Source: Aurantiochytrium sp. KH105 (taxonomy: Eukaryota; Sar; Bigyra; Thraustochytrida; Thraustochytriidae). From it: a stretch of DNA of 64,000 bases. The DNA lies in assembly GCA_003116975.1 (NCBI GenBank), contig BGKB01000142.1, positions 124,001 to 188,000 on the forward strand, read 5' to 3'. The stretch's first letter is position 1, and each line of letters begins with the position of its first letter. Position numbers and translations under genes: made by a program. The notes below the pieces were generated by a model. It had not been told where the DNA came from. It did not search any database and saw nothing but the letters and a program-made list of their open reading frames with translations. Below are positions 18,501-26,302 of the stretch, piece by piece.

Positions 18501-20934
18501 GGACATACTCGTACTGCGGATTAGCTTCGATCTCGGCTTCGGATCGCCGAACGCTCTCATGAAGAAATCGGTCAAGTCTCAGATTCACGGGAAACCGGAA
18601 CTCATCGTTGATCTTGACGGTCATCTCCGTGGTGAATTCGAACTCGAATCGCTTCAAATGCAGGTTGAGCACGGGTGGAAAGGAAAGAAAACCGACCCCC
18701 TTGTGCGCATCTTGCTTGCCGTGGCCCTCGGCCTCGTACTGATTGTCCCCGTCAAGTCGCTCAACTTCAATGTACTTGGCAAAGGCCTCGTACACGTTGC
18801 GCATGTTCTTCACATCAAGCTGAATGTCGTAAAACTCTTCGTCACGCGCAGACTCAAAGTCCACATTGATGCACTTGATGTAGGATCGCATTTTGCCCGT
18901 GTAGAGTTCTTTGATGAGGTCCTCCGAAGACGTTCCCTTCATGCGCTCCTCCAGCTTATCCACGAGTTCGCGATTCATTTCCTGCACATCGTGCTGACGG
19001 AACAGAAAGGTTGCCTTCCAGCCAAAGGCAGTAGTCAAGCGCCGGGTTGAGACTGACTGATCGCTCGTTTGCAACTGCCAGAACAATCGCTGTAGCTCAA
19101 GCGCAATACCATTATTTGCCTTTTCGTGCGTAGTGTCGAGATCGTACACCTTGAGCCGAAGCTTTTTGGTCATATAGATCGTCTGCAGCAAAGAGTTCAG
19201 GTAACACGTTGCGCCGTCGTTTTCCAGACCTACTTTGCCGGTCTGCATTTTGGTGTCAAAGGTGTATCTTTCAAAGTGAGGCGTTGCCACGGCGCGTAGA
19301 ACCAGCGTCCCGTCCTTGTCAAGAAGCCCGTTCTCCTCGGTGAGCTCGTCGACGTGGACGAGCGTGTTGCTCCCCCAGTCTGTATTCTCGGCCTTCCAAT
19401 CGTCTGTGTGTGCAAACTCGATATTCGCCTTGGTTTTGAACGACGAAGATGAGGATGAGCTCGAGGTTGTCGTTGGTGTCATTGATGGCTTTGGCGCTGG
19501 TCCCACGACCTTGGGGGCCCCTACACACGGCCGATTTTCCTCATCTCCATCGTCTTCCTCTTCGTTGTTGTCTTCGCTCTGCGAAATTTCTTGCGTCCCA
19601 ATCGTACGTGCGAGACTCGCGAGATCGATCTTCTCCCCGTTTGGATCCGTGTCGCCGTCTTCATCCACATCCATCGTATGAAAGCCGGGTCCAGGCGTCC
19701 CGGGTCTCGTGAGGCGTGGACGATTCTCTTCATGAGTCATCGGTACGTTCTCCTTATTATCGACTCGCTTCTTGGCGGGACCATCGCCATAGACGTCGTC
19801 ATCGTCATCGTCTTCTCCTTCTTCATCGTCCTCGGCGACTTGTTCGGTTACCCGTCCGCCACCACCGTTGGCGAGACGGGCACCGTGTTGTGTCAGCTGC
19901 CGTTTCGCAGGCAAGACCTCCGACGCTCCCTGCTCTGCCTCGACGACAGAGTCCTTTGTTCCGTCACTAGGCGCCCCTCCTGCATCGGGTCGTTTGCGCT
20001 TAAAGCCAGGCGCTGGCGTCGGATGTCTCACGACTTCCAATCGATATTCGATGCGGCGAGAGTACGCTGGCCCAAGCTTACGTTGAAGCTCCTCTGGGGG
20101 ATCTCGCCACTCCAGAAAGAGTGCTAAGCGCTTTGGGAGTGCAGCTGTCCCGTAGGGGAAGAGAATGAGTCCAAAGTGGTATCCATCCGGCGTTTCGACA
20201 GCATCCGACTTCATGGGCTTGACCGCACCATCCTCTTCTTCAATTTGCACTCTGGCCTTATCCAGCACGTCCCGAAAGTTCTTCACTTTCATGACTACCT
20301 CAAACTTGTTTGCTACGTCGAGTGAGTCAGACACATAGCCTGGTCGCGGACCATAGGTCAGATGGTCGTCTTCCTCGCTCACGTGCACCTCGAGTGGTGG
20401 TGGTGGAGGTGGTGGCGGAGGTGATAACGTCAAAGATGGTCGCGATGCTGCGCCTTGTTTCCTCGCGTCCATGGCGGTCTTGTCTTCTCCTTGTCCCTCT
20501 CCTTCTTCGCCGCCGTCGTTGTTTTTATCGTCGTTTGCGGCTGCAGTGGCGTCGGCGGCGGGGGCGGGGGAAGCCGCGGTCTTGTTTTCGTCTTCATCCA
20601 TGACGTTGACGTCGTTTTTCTTTTGGCCCGTTTCCCCACCTTTCTTCGGATCCGTGGTTTCCGTGCCATTCACGACGTTGGCTTCGTTGCTGGCATTCTG
20701 ACCCGGAGCTTGTTGCCCATTGGTTAGAGCAATCTGCGGTTGCGGTTGGACTTTGGCTCTGCTTTCAGCAGTCGCGCCTTCGCGGTTGCCATTGTTGGCG
20801 GCATTCCCGTTCGCGGCCGCAGCATTCGTCTCCTCGAGCCGCATGGGCGCGAGCAGCGCGGCCTGGTTGCCCTTGGCGCCGCCGCCTCCGCTCGCCTCCA
20901 CGGCGCGACTAAACTGCGTGCGTCCGGGCGGCAT
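15580..20934 (-). CDS. USP7-like ubiquitin carboxyl-terminal hydrolase (MATH-USP-HUBL)
   Basis: This 1,784-residue cysteine protease should remove ubiquitin from proteins. Its layout follows USP7/HAUSP and plant UBP12/13. After a low-complexity N-terminus, the first part of a TRAF/MATH domain spans about 190-305. A very acidic Ser/Asp/Glu insert of roughly 200 residues follows, then the end of the MATH domain (HTDDWKAENTDWGSNTLVHV). The USP domain starts at VGLENDGATCYLNSLLQT with Cys577 as nucleophile. It contains QHDVQEMNRELVDKLE and the His box (VLVHWGDVNSGHYYAF, His826). The C-terminal half has ubiquitin-like repeats as in USP7, interrupted by Asp/Glu-rich linkers. The insert carries a KEN sequence (DNKENVP), a possible APC/C degron. 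Human USP7 has 1,102 residues, so this protein is much longer, mostly through low-complexity inserts. Start ATG 20934, stop TAA 15580. Confidence 0.94.
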   Translation of the reverse strand: MPPGRTQFSRAVEASGGGGAKGNQAALLAPMRLEETNAAAANGNAANNGNREGATAESRAKVQPQPQIALTNGQQAPGQNASNEANVVNGTETTDPKKGGETGQKKNDVNVMDEDENKTAASPAPAADATAAANDDKNNDGGEEGEGQGEDKTAMDARKQGAASRPSLTLSPPPPPPPPPLEVHVSEEDDHLTYGPRPGYVSDSLDVANKFEVVMKVKNFRDVLDKARVQIEEEDGAVKPMKSDAVETPDGYHFGLILFPYGTAALPKRLALFLEWRDPPEELQRKLGPAYSRRIEYRLEVVRHPTPAPGFKRKRPDAGGAPSDGTKDSVVEAEQGASEVLPAKRQLTQHGARLANGGGGRVTEQVAEDDEEGEDDDDDDVYGDGPAKKRVDNKENVPMTHEENRPRLTRPGTPGPGFHTMDVDEDGDTDPNGEKIDLASLARTIGTQEISQSEDNNEEEDDGDEENRPCVGAPKVVGPAPKPSMTPTTTSSSSSSSSFKTKANIEFAHTDDWKAENTDWGSNTLVHVDELTEENGLLDKDGTLVLRAVATPHFERYTFDTKMQTGKVGLENDGATCYLNSLLQTIYMTKKLRLKVYDLDTTHEKANNGIALELQRLFWQLQTSDQSVSTRRLTTAFGWKATFLFRQHDVQEMNRELVDKLEERMKGTSSEDLIKELYTGKMRSYIKCINVDFESARDEEFYDIQLDVKNMRNVYEAFAKYIEVERLDGDNQYEAEGHGKQDAHKGVGFLSFPPVLNLHLKRFEFEFTTEMTVKINDEFRFPVNLRLDRFLHESVRRSEAEIEANPQYEYVLHSVLVHWGDVNSGHYYAFINDMTRNKDGTFKSRWLKFDDEKVYPASMEMAVSNNFGGRTDDATRFITPGNAYMLVYIRKDSLSDVLVEVPDERVPRALLDRFSKDEEEERLEEERRERERSTLVVRFISHQSLRRFYGYERGQRVKDLVDFYRERDAERLEIKKDSYVQDLLEALASRTGAADWRHLRVWNLIHRENNTQRVDSPPFGEGDGHLRLRDVLTFNSNEPMPEVQVFVESWDVSAPLKSSKDKVEWPLADTHSLLFFRQWRPEEVGIPKKLEHVGHALISKSASYADVVQMVARQILPRAGYRKVPTEASRYKLKELCTTKNVKDIVKTVEFTKDNGLQHGDIILVEILPATTPNGTTAGAEKDSGSAAVSGSDGAGAMEIEEKGVEENGVDAARENDASRAARVAGDETPTVFFDTMPSVAEEEDMKLEPRKSRASSRLEVLDDEARVEAFGPVRVRQDFTKLKVLVQYVRALDQRFVFSVLNRADPDMSKAIRMELPYVMKIEMARLPIAHALFLLGEISEANRDCLRLCTFNIQSSARVFTNCVTSPVTPGDTLFRTARNAACLLPKSSQENIIMYEVMPCRHDLVSRVVEVHYINGTYPRVEKVTLFLDSSDESTQRGFKMLGDVLCEKLGVRAGAVSVRWIVEDTEEVRGVFGPHDVGDPLIPLPNVDHTRASTNSRVVADIVKESESAGEFKPGMPLRLNALKRSAQITSAALSRKQASPSLTEASARPIASDPDVDMAAKEEDEEPQGEGAAGGGGGGDFEKSESGNDAVKAPSTPPPPPPMSTAASIEPGEADKSAMEGEDDNGEEEEDDDEAMEDHALAPRVVVVRHFYSPTPSKLKRAKIFGLPLTLIIRKGDTAKQVLERSAARLGLSSQDVASWRVAVMSPLDMTSWDWLSMEKDADALLGDDSSIFDDTTSNPVLGLFHPNPQRETAKPNGGLLSKVAKVDSRSPVINSSTK

Positions 20935-21444
20935 CCTGCGCGCGCCTTTTCAGGCAGAACGAACGAACGAACGACCGGCCGACCGACCGACCAAGGTATC
21001 GATCGACCCGGGAAGATCCAGACGTGCACGCGGACTCCCGCGCGTCCCGCGTCGCGGTCTCCCCCGCGCGCGCGGTCCCTGCGCGGTCGGCCGGGCGGGC
21101 GGGTGGCCGGGCTCGCGAGTTGAGAGAGATGAGATCCGCCCGATTCGCGCCTGGCCCGCCGCGCCTGTCGCCCCTGCGCCTCTTCGCTCGCGCGCCGCCG
21201 TCGGCGCGCTCGCGGGCGGCCGGGCGGCCGGCGGAGCCGGGGGCCTGCGCGTGCGTCGGGCGTGCGCGTGCGCGGCGCGGCGCGGCGGGCGCGGCCTCGG
21301 CGTCTTCGCTCTGCCGGCCATGATCGATCGATCGGTCGATCGATCCATCGCTCTTCAAATCTCCTGGCTCGTGTGAGCGAGGATTCAAACCCATTCAAAC
21401 CGCATTCAAATTCAAATCAACCCGCATTCAAATTCAAATCGATC

Positions 21445-21589
21445 CAAGTGGCGAATCGAGGGGCCAAGTTCAAGCAGAGGCTGTGAAGCCGCCGGGAAAA
21501 AGAGGGGAATTCTCGCAAGTGGGCTATAGCGCGCCGCGCCAAGTGGGATATGCCCGCGCCGCACTTGCGCCGCCGCTTCGGGGCACTTG
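21445..21589. promoter_or_regulatory. Cluster of five E-box-like CACTTG/CAAGTG hexamers
   Basis: CAAGTG occurs at 21445, 21516 and 21540, and CACTTG at 21562 and 21584, several in the context GCACTTGCGC. The cluster lies about 0.5-0.65 kb upstream of the USP7-like start. A regulatory role is inference from clustering only; the same GCACTTGCGC string recurs near 52096. Confidence 0.3.
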
Positions 21590-21788
21590 CGCCTGCGCCG
21601 CGCAAGTTGGCCAACCGTGCGGGGAGTGCAGTGCAGGGCGGCGCGGGCTTCCTTCGCTTCCATTCCTTTCTTTGGTCTGCGCGTCGGGGACGGCGCGAGC
21701 AAGAGAGCGGGGCCGCGCGAGGTTGCAAGGGAAAAGGGAGAAGAGCTTGGATTGATTTGCGCGAATAAAGTTGTTAGCTTGGGGCGGT

Positions 21789-22023
21789 GACTATTTTGGC
21801 CAAATGAATGCTTCGAAGAACCTAACCACCAATGAGAATCAAGAGCAACAAGAGAGAGTATTATACCACACAGATCGAAATGACTGCATTGGCGCTAACA
21901 ATGTTGTTACCTTTGGGCCGGATTATTTTGGCCAAATGAATGCTTCGAAGAGTCTAACCACCAATGACAATCAAGAGCAACAAGAGAGAGTATTTTACCA
22001 CACAGATCGAAAATGACTGCATT
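21789..22023. repeat. Two tandem copies of a 132-bp-period unit
   Basis: Two blocks of about 105 bp, 132 bp apart, share TATTTTGGCCAAATGAATGC and the following sequence with only about six differences. The second copy ends at about 22023 and is followed at once by a CTTGG pentanucleotide run. A continuous frame (21771-22016) crosses both copies. Confidence 0.9.
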
Positions 22024-22056
22024 GGCTTGGCTTGGCTTGGCTTGGCTTGGCTTGGT
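22022..22056. repeat. (CTTGG)n pentanucleotide repeat
   Basis: Six to seven copies of CTTGG directly follow the 132-bp tandem copies. Confidence 0.85.
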
Positions 22057-22130
22057 TGGGGGCCTGGCCGGGGGATTGACTTGGCGTGAAGATTTACTTG
22101 TACATGAAGAGGGAGGAAGATGACTTTGGC

Positions 22131-22670
22131 CTACACGTCGAGCAAGAGCTGCTGCACAATCTGCGAAACGTGGGTTGGCTCCACTTGAATTTGGCCACTC
22201 GCCAGACCTGTCAGCGCGTACACATTCCGAGTAACGCTATTGTCCGCATCGCTCCCGAGCCCGTTTCTGTTCTCGCCTTGTTCCTCGCGCGCAGCCGCAA
22301 TGCTGCGGTCGATGGTCTCCTGCATCACAAGACGCAAATATTCTGTCACCAATTTGAGCGTGTGCTGTTTAATACGTACGTCCTCGCCAAGTTTGTTGCG
22401 AAGAAGCGCGAGCACCACGTCCTGCACGCAAGTCGAGTCAGTCTTTTCTAGCTCCCGTCAATCCTCCTCCTTCTCCTCCTTCTCCTCCTCGTCAACCTCA
22501 ACGTCGCCGTCGCCATCGCTCGCGTTGCCCATCCCTCCCTTGCTCCTGCTTCTCCGTCGAGCCGCGCGACTTCTCTGCATGGACGGCGGCAGACATTCGG
22601 GCCCACCTCGACGTACCTCTTCGAGGCGTGGCGTCTCAAAGACGTCGTCCTGCGAGAGCTCGAGGTCCAT
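22131..22670 (-). CDS. CENPX: CENP-X / MHF2 histone-fold protein (two exons)
   Basis: I assemble this 114-residue protein from two exons: 22670-22617 (18 codons, MDLELSQDDVFETPRLEE) and 22421-22131 (DVVLALLRNKL through QIVQQLLLDV, TAG). The 195-nt intron starts GTACGT and ends GTGCAG, phase 0. The joined product matches CENP-X: a short N-terminus, helix with LALLRNKLGEDVRIK, a central helix LKLVTEYLRLVMQETIDRSI, and the family-typical end QLLLDV (human QLLLDF). About 20 extra residues, rich in Asn, Gly and Asp, sit before the last helix. In the family CENP-X pairs with CENP-S to bind DNA at kinetochores and with FANCM at stalled forks. The ATG at 22670 is the only in-frame ATG upstream of the intron that I can see. 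It is divergent from the reductase at 22963, 292 bp away, suggesting a shared promoter region. Confidence 0.82.
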
Positions 22671-22962
22671 GGTGTCGCGGCTCCTCGCTTCCTCGCTTTG
22701 TCTGTCTGCCGATGGTCTGTCTGCTTGTACGTCTCTCCTGGGGCGTATGTATTTCTTTGCCTCAACTTCGCTTCGCGTCTCCAGAGCCGCCCGAAACGAC
22801 AGGACTCGGAGCCCAAGCTCGCGTTGAATCTCGATAAACTCTCTCTCGCCGCTGCTGTGCTGGTGCTGGTGCTGCTGCAACAGCGAGGGCGACGGCGACG
22901 GCGACGCGAGCCAAGCGGACCGAGCGGCAACGGGCTAGACCTCAGGAACCCGGAAGTTGACC

Positions 22963-24228
22963 ATGCGGCTCGCAACGACGTTAGCGCTGCTGGTGGCGCT
23001 GCCGCTGACAAGCACGGTCGCAGTCAAGCCCGAAGACGGTTGCGTCCTCGTGAGCGGGGCGACAGGCTTCGTGGCAGGACATACCATCGAGGTTCTCCTC
23101 AGCAAAGGCTTCACGGTGCATGGGACGGTACGCTCTCTTGAAGATGAGCACAAGTACAGCTTTCTACGCGAGATCGAGGACGAAATGCCCGGGTCCCTGG
23201 AACTCTTTGAGGCAGACATTCTCGAACCCAAGTCATTCGATCAAGCTGCCAAAGGATGCAGCTCCATGCTCCATATTGCAAGCGCCGTGGTCACCGCCGG
23301 CCTGAACCCTCAAACTGTCGTGGATACTGCCGTGGCTGGAACGCGTGCCGCCTTGGACACAGCAAAGAAACACCAGTTGAAAGCTCTCGTCGTCACGTCC
23401 TCAGTGGCGACCATCTTCCCCGACAAGGATCGTCTTGAAAAGCTGGGCAAGGACTACCCGCCTGCAACCGAAGCTGACTGGAACACGTTTGCGCAGCCCG
23501 ACTTTGGTACCTACGCATACTCCAAGGTGATGGCCGAGAAATCCACCCTCCAATGGCTGGACGAAAACGAGCACGAGTTTCGTTACGCATCCGTTCACTT
23601 CCCCTTTGCGATTGGTCCTCAGCAAGCCATGCGCGTCACCTCATCCAACTTGCTTATCAAGGTCGCGCTCTCCGGGGAGCTTCCGCTCGCGCTTCCTCTG
23701 CGCTCGAGCATTGTCGACGTCCGTGACGTCGCGAGGGCCCATGTCCACTTGCTTGAGCAAGAGGCTGCCAAGGGTCGCTACATTGTGGCACTTGACCCCG
23801 ACGGAGGTTCCAGCACTAATCCGCGGGACTGTATGAATATTCTCAAGAGAGGATTTCCTGACAGCCCCATTCCAATCTTTCAGTATGAGCTCCCGACATG
23901 GGCCGCTAAAATTCTTTCCAAGATCGATGGTCGCGTCGATGTTGCCCAGATATCCATGAGTGATTACTTTGACAAACATCCAGGATACATTGGCACGCGG
24001 ATTGTCGACGAACTTGGGTTTGAATACAAGTACACAAATACCTCGGAGACGATCCTCGATGCCGGTCAATCCATGGTGGATCTCGGCATTGTCGACTTTG
24101 ACAACCAGACCGTAAATCCGGTCATCGTCGCCTTCATGGCGTCGCCCCTTCTCGGATTGATTGTACTTGGCATTATCTACACCGTTTGCTGCTCTACAGG
24201 AGTACGTCTGAAAGAAAAGAAGAACTGA
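22963..24228 (+). CDS. Extended short-chain reductase (DFR/CCR-like), ER membrane-anchored
   Basis: This 421-residue protein has an N-terminal signal sequence (MRLATTLALLVALPLTSTVA). An NAD(P)-binding domain follows, with the glycine motif SGATGFVAG at 31-39, the family stretch GFTVHGTVRSLEDEHK, a Ser in VVTSSVAT, and the catalytic YxxxK at Tyr184/Lys188 (TYAYSKVMAEK). This layout is that of dihydroflavonol-4-reductase/cinnamoyl-CoA reductase relatives, which reduce carbonyl groups with NADPH; the substrate here is unknown. A single membrane segment near the C-terminus (MASPLLGLIVLGIIYTVCC) is followed by a short basic tail ending KEKKN, which fits a KxKxx ER-retrieval signal. That implies a lumenal catalytic domain, unusual for this family. 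The start is ATG 22963. Confidence 0.85.
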   Translation: MRLATTLALLVALPLTSTVAVKPEDGCVLVSGATGFVAGHTIEVLLSKGFTVHGTVRSLEDEHKYSFLREIEDEMPGSLELFEADILEPKSFDQAAKGCSSMLHIASAVVTAGLNPQTVVDTAVAGTRAALDTAKKHQLKALVVTSSVATIFPDKDRLEKLGKDYPPATEADWNTFAQPDFGTYAYSKVMAEKSTLQWLDENEHEFRYASVHFPFAIGPQQAMRVTSSNLLIKVALSGELPLALPLRSSIVDVRDVARAHVHLLEQEAAKGRYIVALDPDGGSSTNPRDCMNILKRGFPDSPIPIFQYELPTWAAKILSKIDGRVDVAQISMSDYFDKHPGYIGTRIVDELGFEYKYTNTSETILDAGQSMVDLGIVDFDNQTVNPVIVAFMASPLLGLIVLGIIYTVCCSTGVRLKEKKN

Positions 24229-24854
24229 GAAGTGGCACGAGATTGATGGTTGTACTTGATATTTTTTGTTACTTGAAAAGGAAAAGAGGGAAGGAAAAAT
24301 TTGTTACAATTTTTGCGGCTCTTGACGCGGCAGTGGTGATTCGATTCTCATGAAACAAATTAGCGAGGCACAATGATGCGAGGCAAAATGATGCGAGGCA
24401 AAATGATGCGAGGCACAATGATGCGAGGCAAAATGATGCGAGGCAAAATGATGCGAGGCAAAATGATGCGAGGCAAAATGATGCGAGGCAAAATGATGAC
24501 AATACCTTTGTAACATCGTGAGCATCTAGGCCTATTCCTTGTTTACTGCACGCTGCCCAAAAAATCTTGCTTCCAACGATTCTGCTTTGCAACCCTTTTT
24601 TATTTTTTCAAAATAAACAAAAGAGGTCTAAAGAGGGGGAAAAGAGGTTTAACGGTCCCCCTTGGCTCTGAGCTTAGGTCAGAACCGCGGCACCGTACAG
24701 GCGCTGCTTCAAGTTGGTTCAGGCTTGCAACGCTGTGCTGTCGTAGATCTCAATGCCGGAGACGGGCTAAAGCTTGGCGAAGGAGAATAGAGGGCATCAA
24801 ACTTCCGAGCGAGTTCGCACTGGCACTTGCACGCAGACGAGCGGACAAGCCACG
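24229..24854. other. Intergenic region with a 15-bp minisatellite
   Basis: About 0.63 kb between two same-strand genes. It contains the minisatellite at 24362-24497, a T-rich stretch around 24597-24615 and the OSCP1 promoter region. I see no gene. Confidence 0.6.
24362..24497. repeat. 15-bp minisatellite, about nine copies
   Basis: The unit AATGATGCGAGGCAA is repeated about nine times head to tail. The only variation is AAA versus ACA at one position in two copies, which indicates recent expansion or homogenisation. Confidence 0.92.
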
Positions 24855-26201
24855 ATGTCGTCGCTGATGGCCATGCCGCTCATCATCGTAAATCTTGGCG
24901 GCGAGATGATGTATGTGTTGAACCAGCGTCTCGAGGCGCAAGCCATTCCGCAAGAAAAGGCACGTCAAGTCATGGACGAGGTCATCGGCGCCATGTTTAA
25001 TACAACGTTTGTAGACGCGCTCTTCAAGCCGAACCCAGTGTACACCTTTCGTGCGACCAAGCTCATTTTTCAAAAGCTCGCGCACTGTTCAATCATGAAG
25101 TTGAATGAGACAAGCATGGGCAAGTTGTACGATCTCATGACCATGGTGTTCAAGTTTCAGATTCTCGCAAGTCGGTCGCCGCGTGATATTATTGAAATCT
25201 CCCTCAAACACATTGACAACATGAAGGACATTGTCAGCCCCTCCTTACGAGACACGCTCGAAGCTTGCGCAGAGCGCGTCAAGACGACCTACGAGGCATT
25301 TTCGACGGGCCAACTCTGGGCCCTGCGTCAAACCTTGCTTGAATTCTTGCAAGGTCGCAACGTCAAAATTAGTCTTCTCTTGCAGGAAAACTTTCAGACC
25401 CGCAACGGAAAGTTCATCGTCAATCTCGATGGCCCCTGTCCTTGCGAGACGCCGCTGCCGGGAAAGATTCGATACTACGACGTGGAGAACTCAATTTCGC
25501 GCGAATCTGAGGCGGATCTTGGCGTTTTCAAGGTCGCGCAACCTGTCGAATACGATGAAGAGTCCTACAGAGAGACCCAATCACTTCTAGGTGACAACTT
25601 GTATGCCATGTTTCGCGGAGGCGCGAGCGCCAAACCCGAAGCATCGAACCAAGCGGAAGAAGACCAGAGTGCAAGCGAAGAAAAGGACAGCGCAGAGGCA
25701 AAATCCAGTGCCGAGGAGGAAAAGTCGGTCAGCGGCGCAGACGAAATGAACATTCTCGCAAATCTCATCGTTCCACCGTCGGCATCGACCTCACGCAAAG
25801 CACCTAGCTTTCGACTTAATCTTTTCGGGGCCGCCAACGAGGACTTTGGTATCGATCCTTTTGAAAAGAGTCGCCCAGCCTCGAATCAGCCTGTCGCCGA
25901 ATCGAAACACCCTGATCGGGGCGTGACCATGAAGTTTGATGCCAAGGCCTCCCATCGGTCTCTTGGTGACCGCATGAAAGATTTGGGCATGGACGATCAC
26001 GCACCGGCTACGTCTTCTTCTTCTTCTTCTGCAGCTGCTGCTGACAAACTGAGCGCATATGGTGGTCGCCGCCTCGAGCAGGGCGCAAGCAAGACAGCCG
26101 ACGAGGATGACGACATGACTTCGAATGGGGAGGCTGACGACGATGACGACGATCTTCTCGACCTCATGGACCAAGCCACAGCTACCGGGTCGCATAAATA
26201 A
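24855..26201 (+). CDS. OSCP1: OSCP1 family protein (organic solute carrier partner 1)
   Basis: This 448-residue protein starts at ATG 24855. It is clearly OSCP1: LIIVNLGGEMMYVLNQRLEA at the N-terminus, VMDEVIGAMFNTTFVDALFK, LAHCSIMKLNETSMGKLYDL, and the later FRLNLFGAANEDFG stretch correspond to the human protein in order. The C-terminal third is Ser/Glu/Asp-rich and ends in an acidic run before LLDLMDQ, which matches the short LL-MMDE end of the human protein. OSCP1 has no enzymatic fold. It is conserved mainly in flagellated and ciliated eukaryotes and was named for an effect on organic solute uptake, and its molecular role is unsettled. It converges on MORN5 with 101 bp between stop codons. 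An AATAAA sits at about 26210. Confidence 0.93.
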   Translation: MSSLMAMPLIIVNLGGEMMYVLNQRLEAQAIPQEKARQVMDEVIGAMFNTTFVDALFKPNPVYTFRATKLIFQKLAHCSIMKLNETSMGKLYDLMTMVFKFQILASRSPRDIIEISLKHIDNMKDIVSPSLRDTLEACAERVKTTYEAFSTGQLWALRQTLLEFLQGRNVKISLLLQENFQTRNGKFIVNLDGPCPCETPLPGKIRYYDVENSISRESEADLGVFKVAQPVEYDEESYRETQSLLGDNLYAMFRGGASAKPEASNQAEEDQSASEEKDSAEAKSSAEEEKSVSGADEMNILANLIVPPSASTSRKAPSFRLNLFGAANEDFGIDPFEKSRPASNQPVAESKHPDRGVTMKFDAKASHRSLGDRMKDLGMDDHAPATSSSSSSAAAADKLSAYGGRRLEQGASKTADEDDDMTSNGEADDDDDDLLDLMDQATATGSHK

Positions 26202-26302
26202 GGAATCAAAATAAAGAAACATGATGAATGCTGACTGTGAAAGTTTTTGGAGTCGATCTCATTGGTACAAAATTACAGATGTTGATTCTCACCATTCATT
26301 CC

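Larger units (their letters stand above)
20935..22130. other. Intergenic region upstream of the USP7-like gene, with tandem repeats
   Basis: About 1.2 kb. Nearest the USP7-like start it is CG-rich with GAACGAAC and GATCGATC runs. Then come ATTCAAAT-type repeats (about 21380-21445), a cluster of CACTTG/CAAGTG hexamers (21445-21589), two copies of a 132-bp unit (21789-22023) and a CTTGG run (about 22022-22056). Apart from the small repeat-encoded frame discussed in the findings I see no gene. Confidence 0.6.

Noticed and set aside
22448-23011. 187-codon minus frame overlapping CENP-X and the reductase start
   Set aside because: Arg-rich shadow frame; splicing gives a clear CENP-X in the neighbouring frame.
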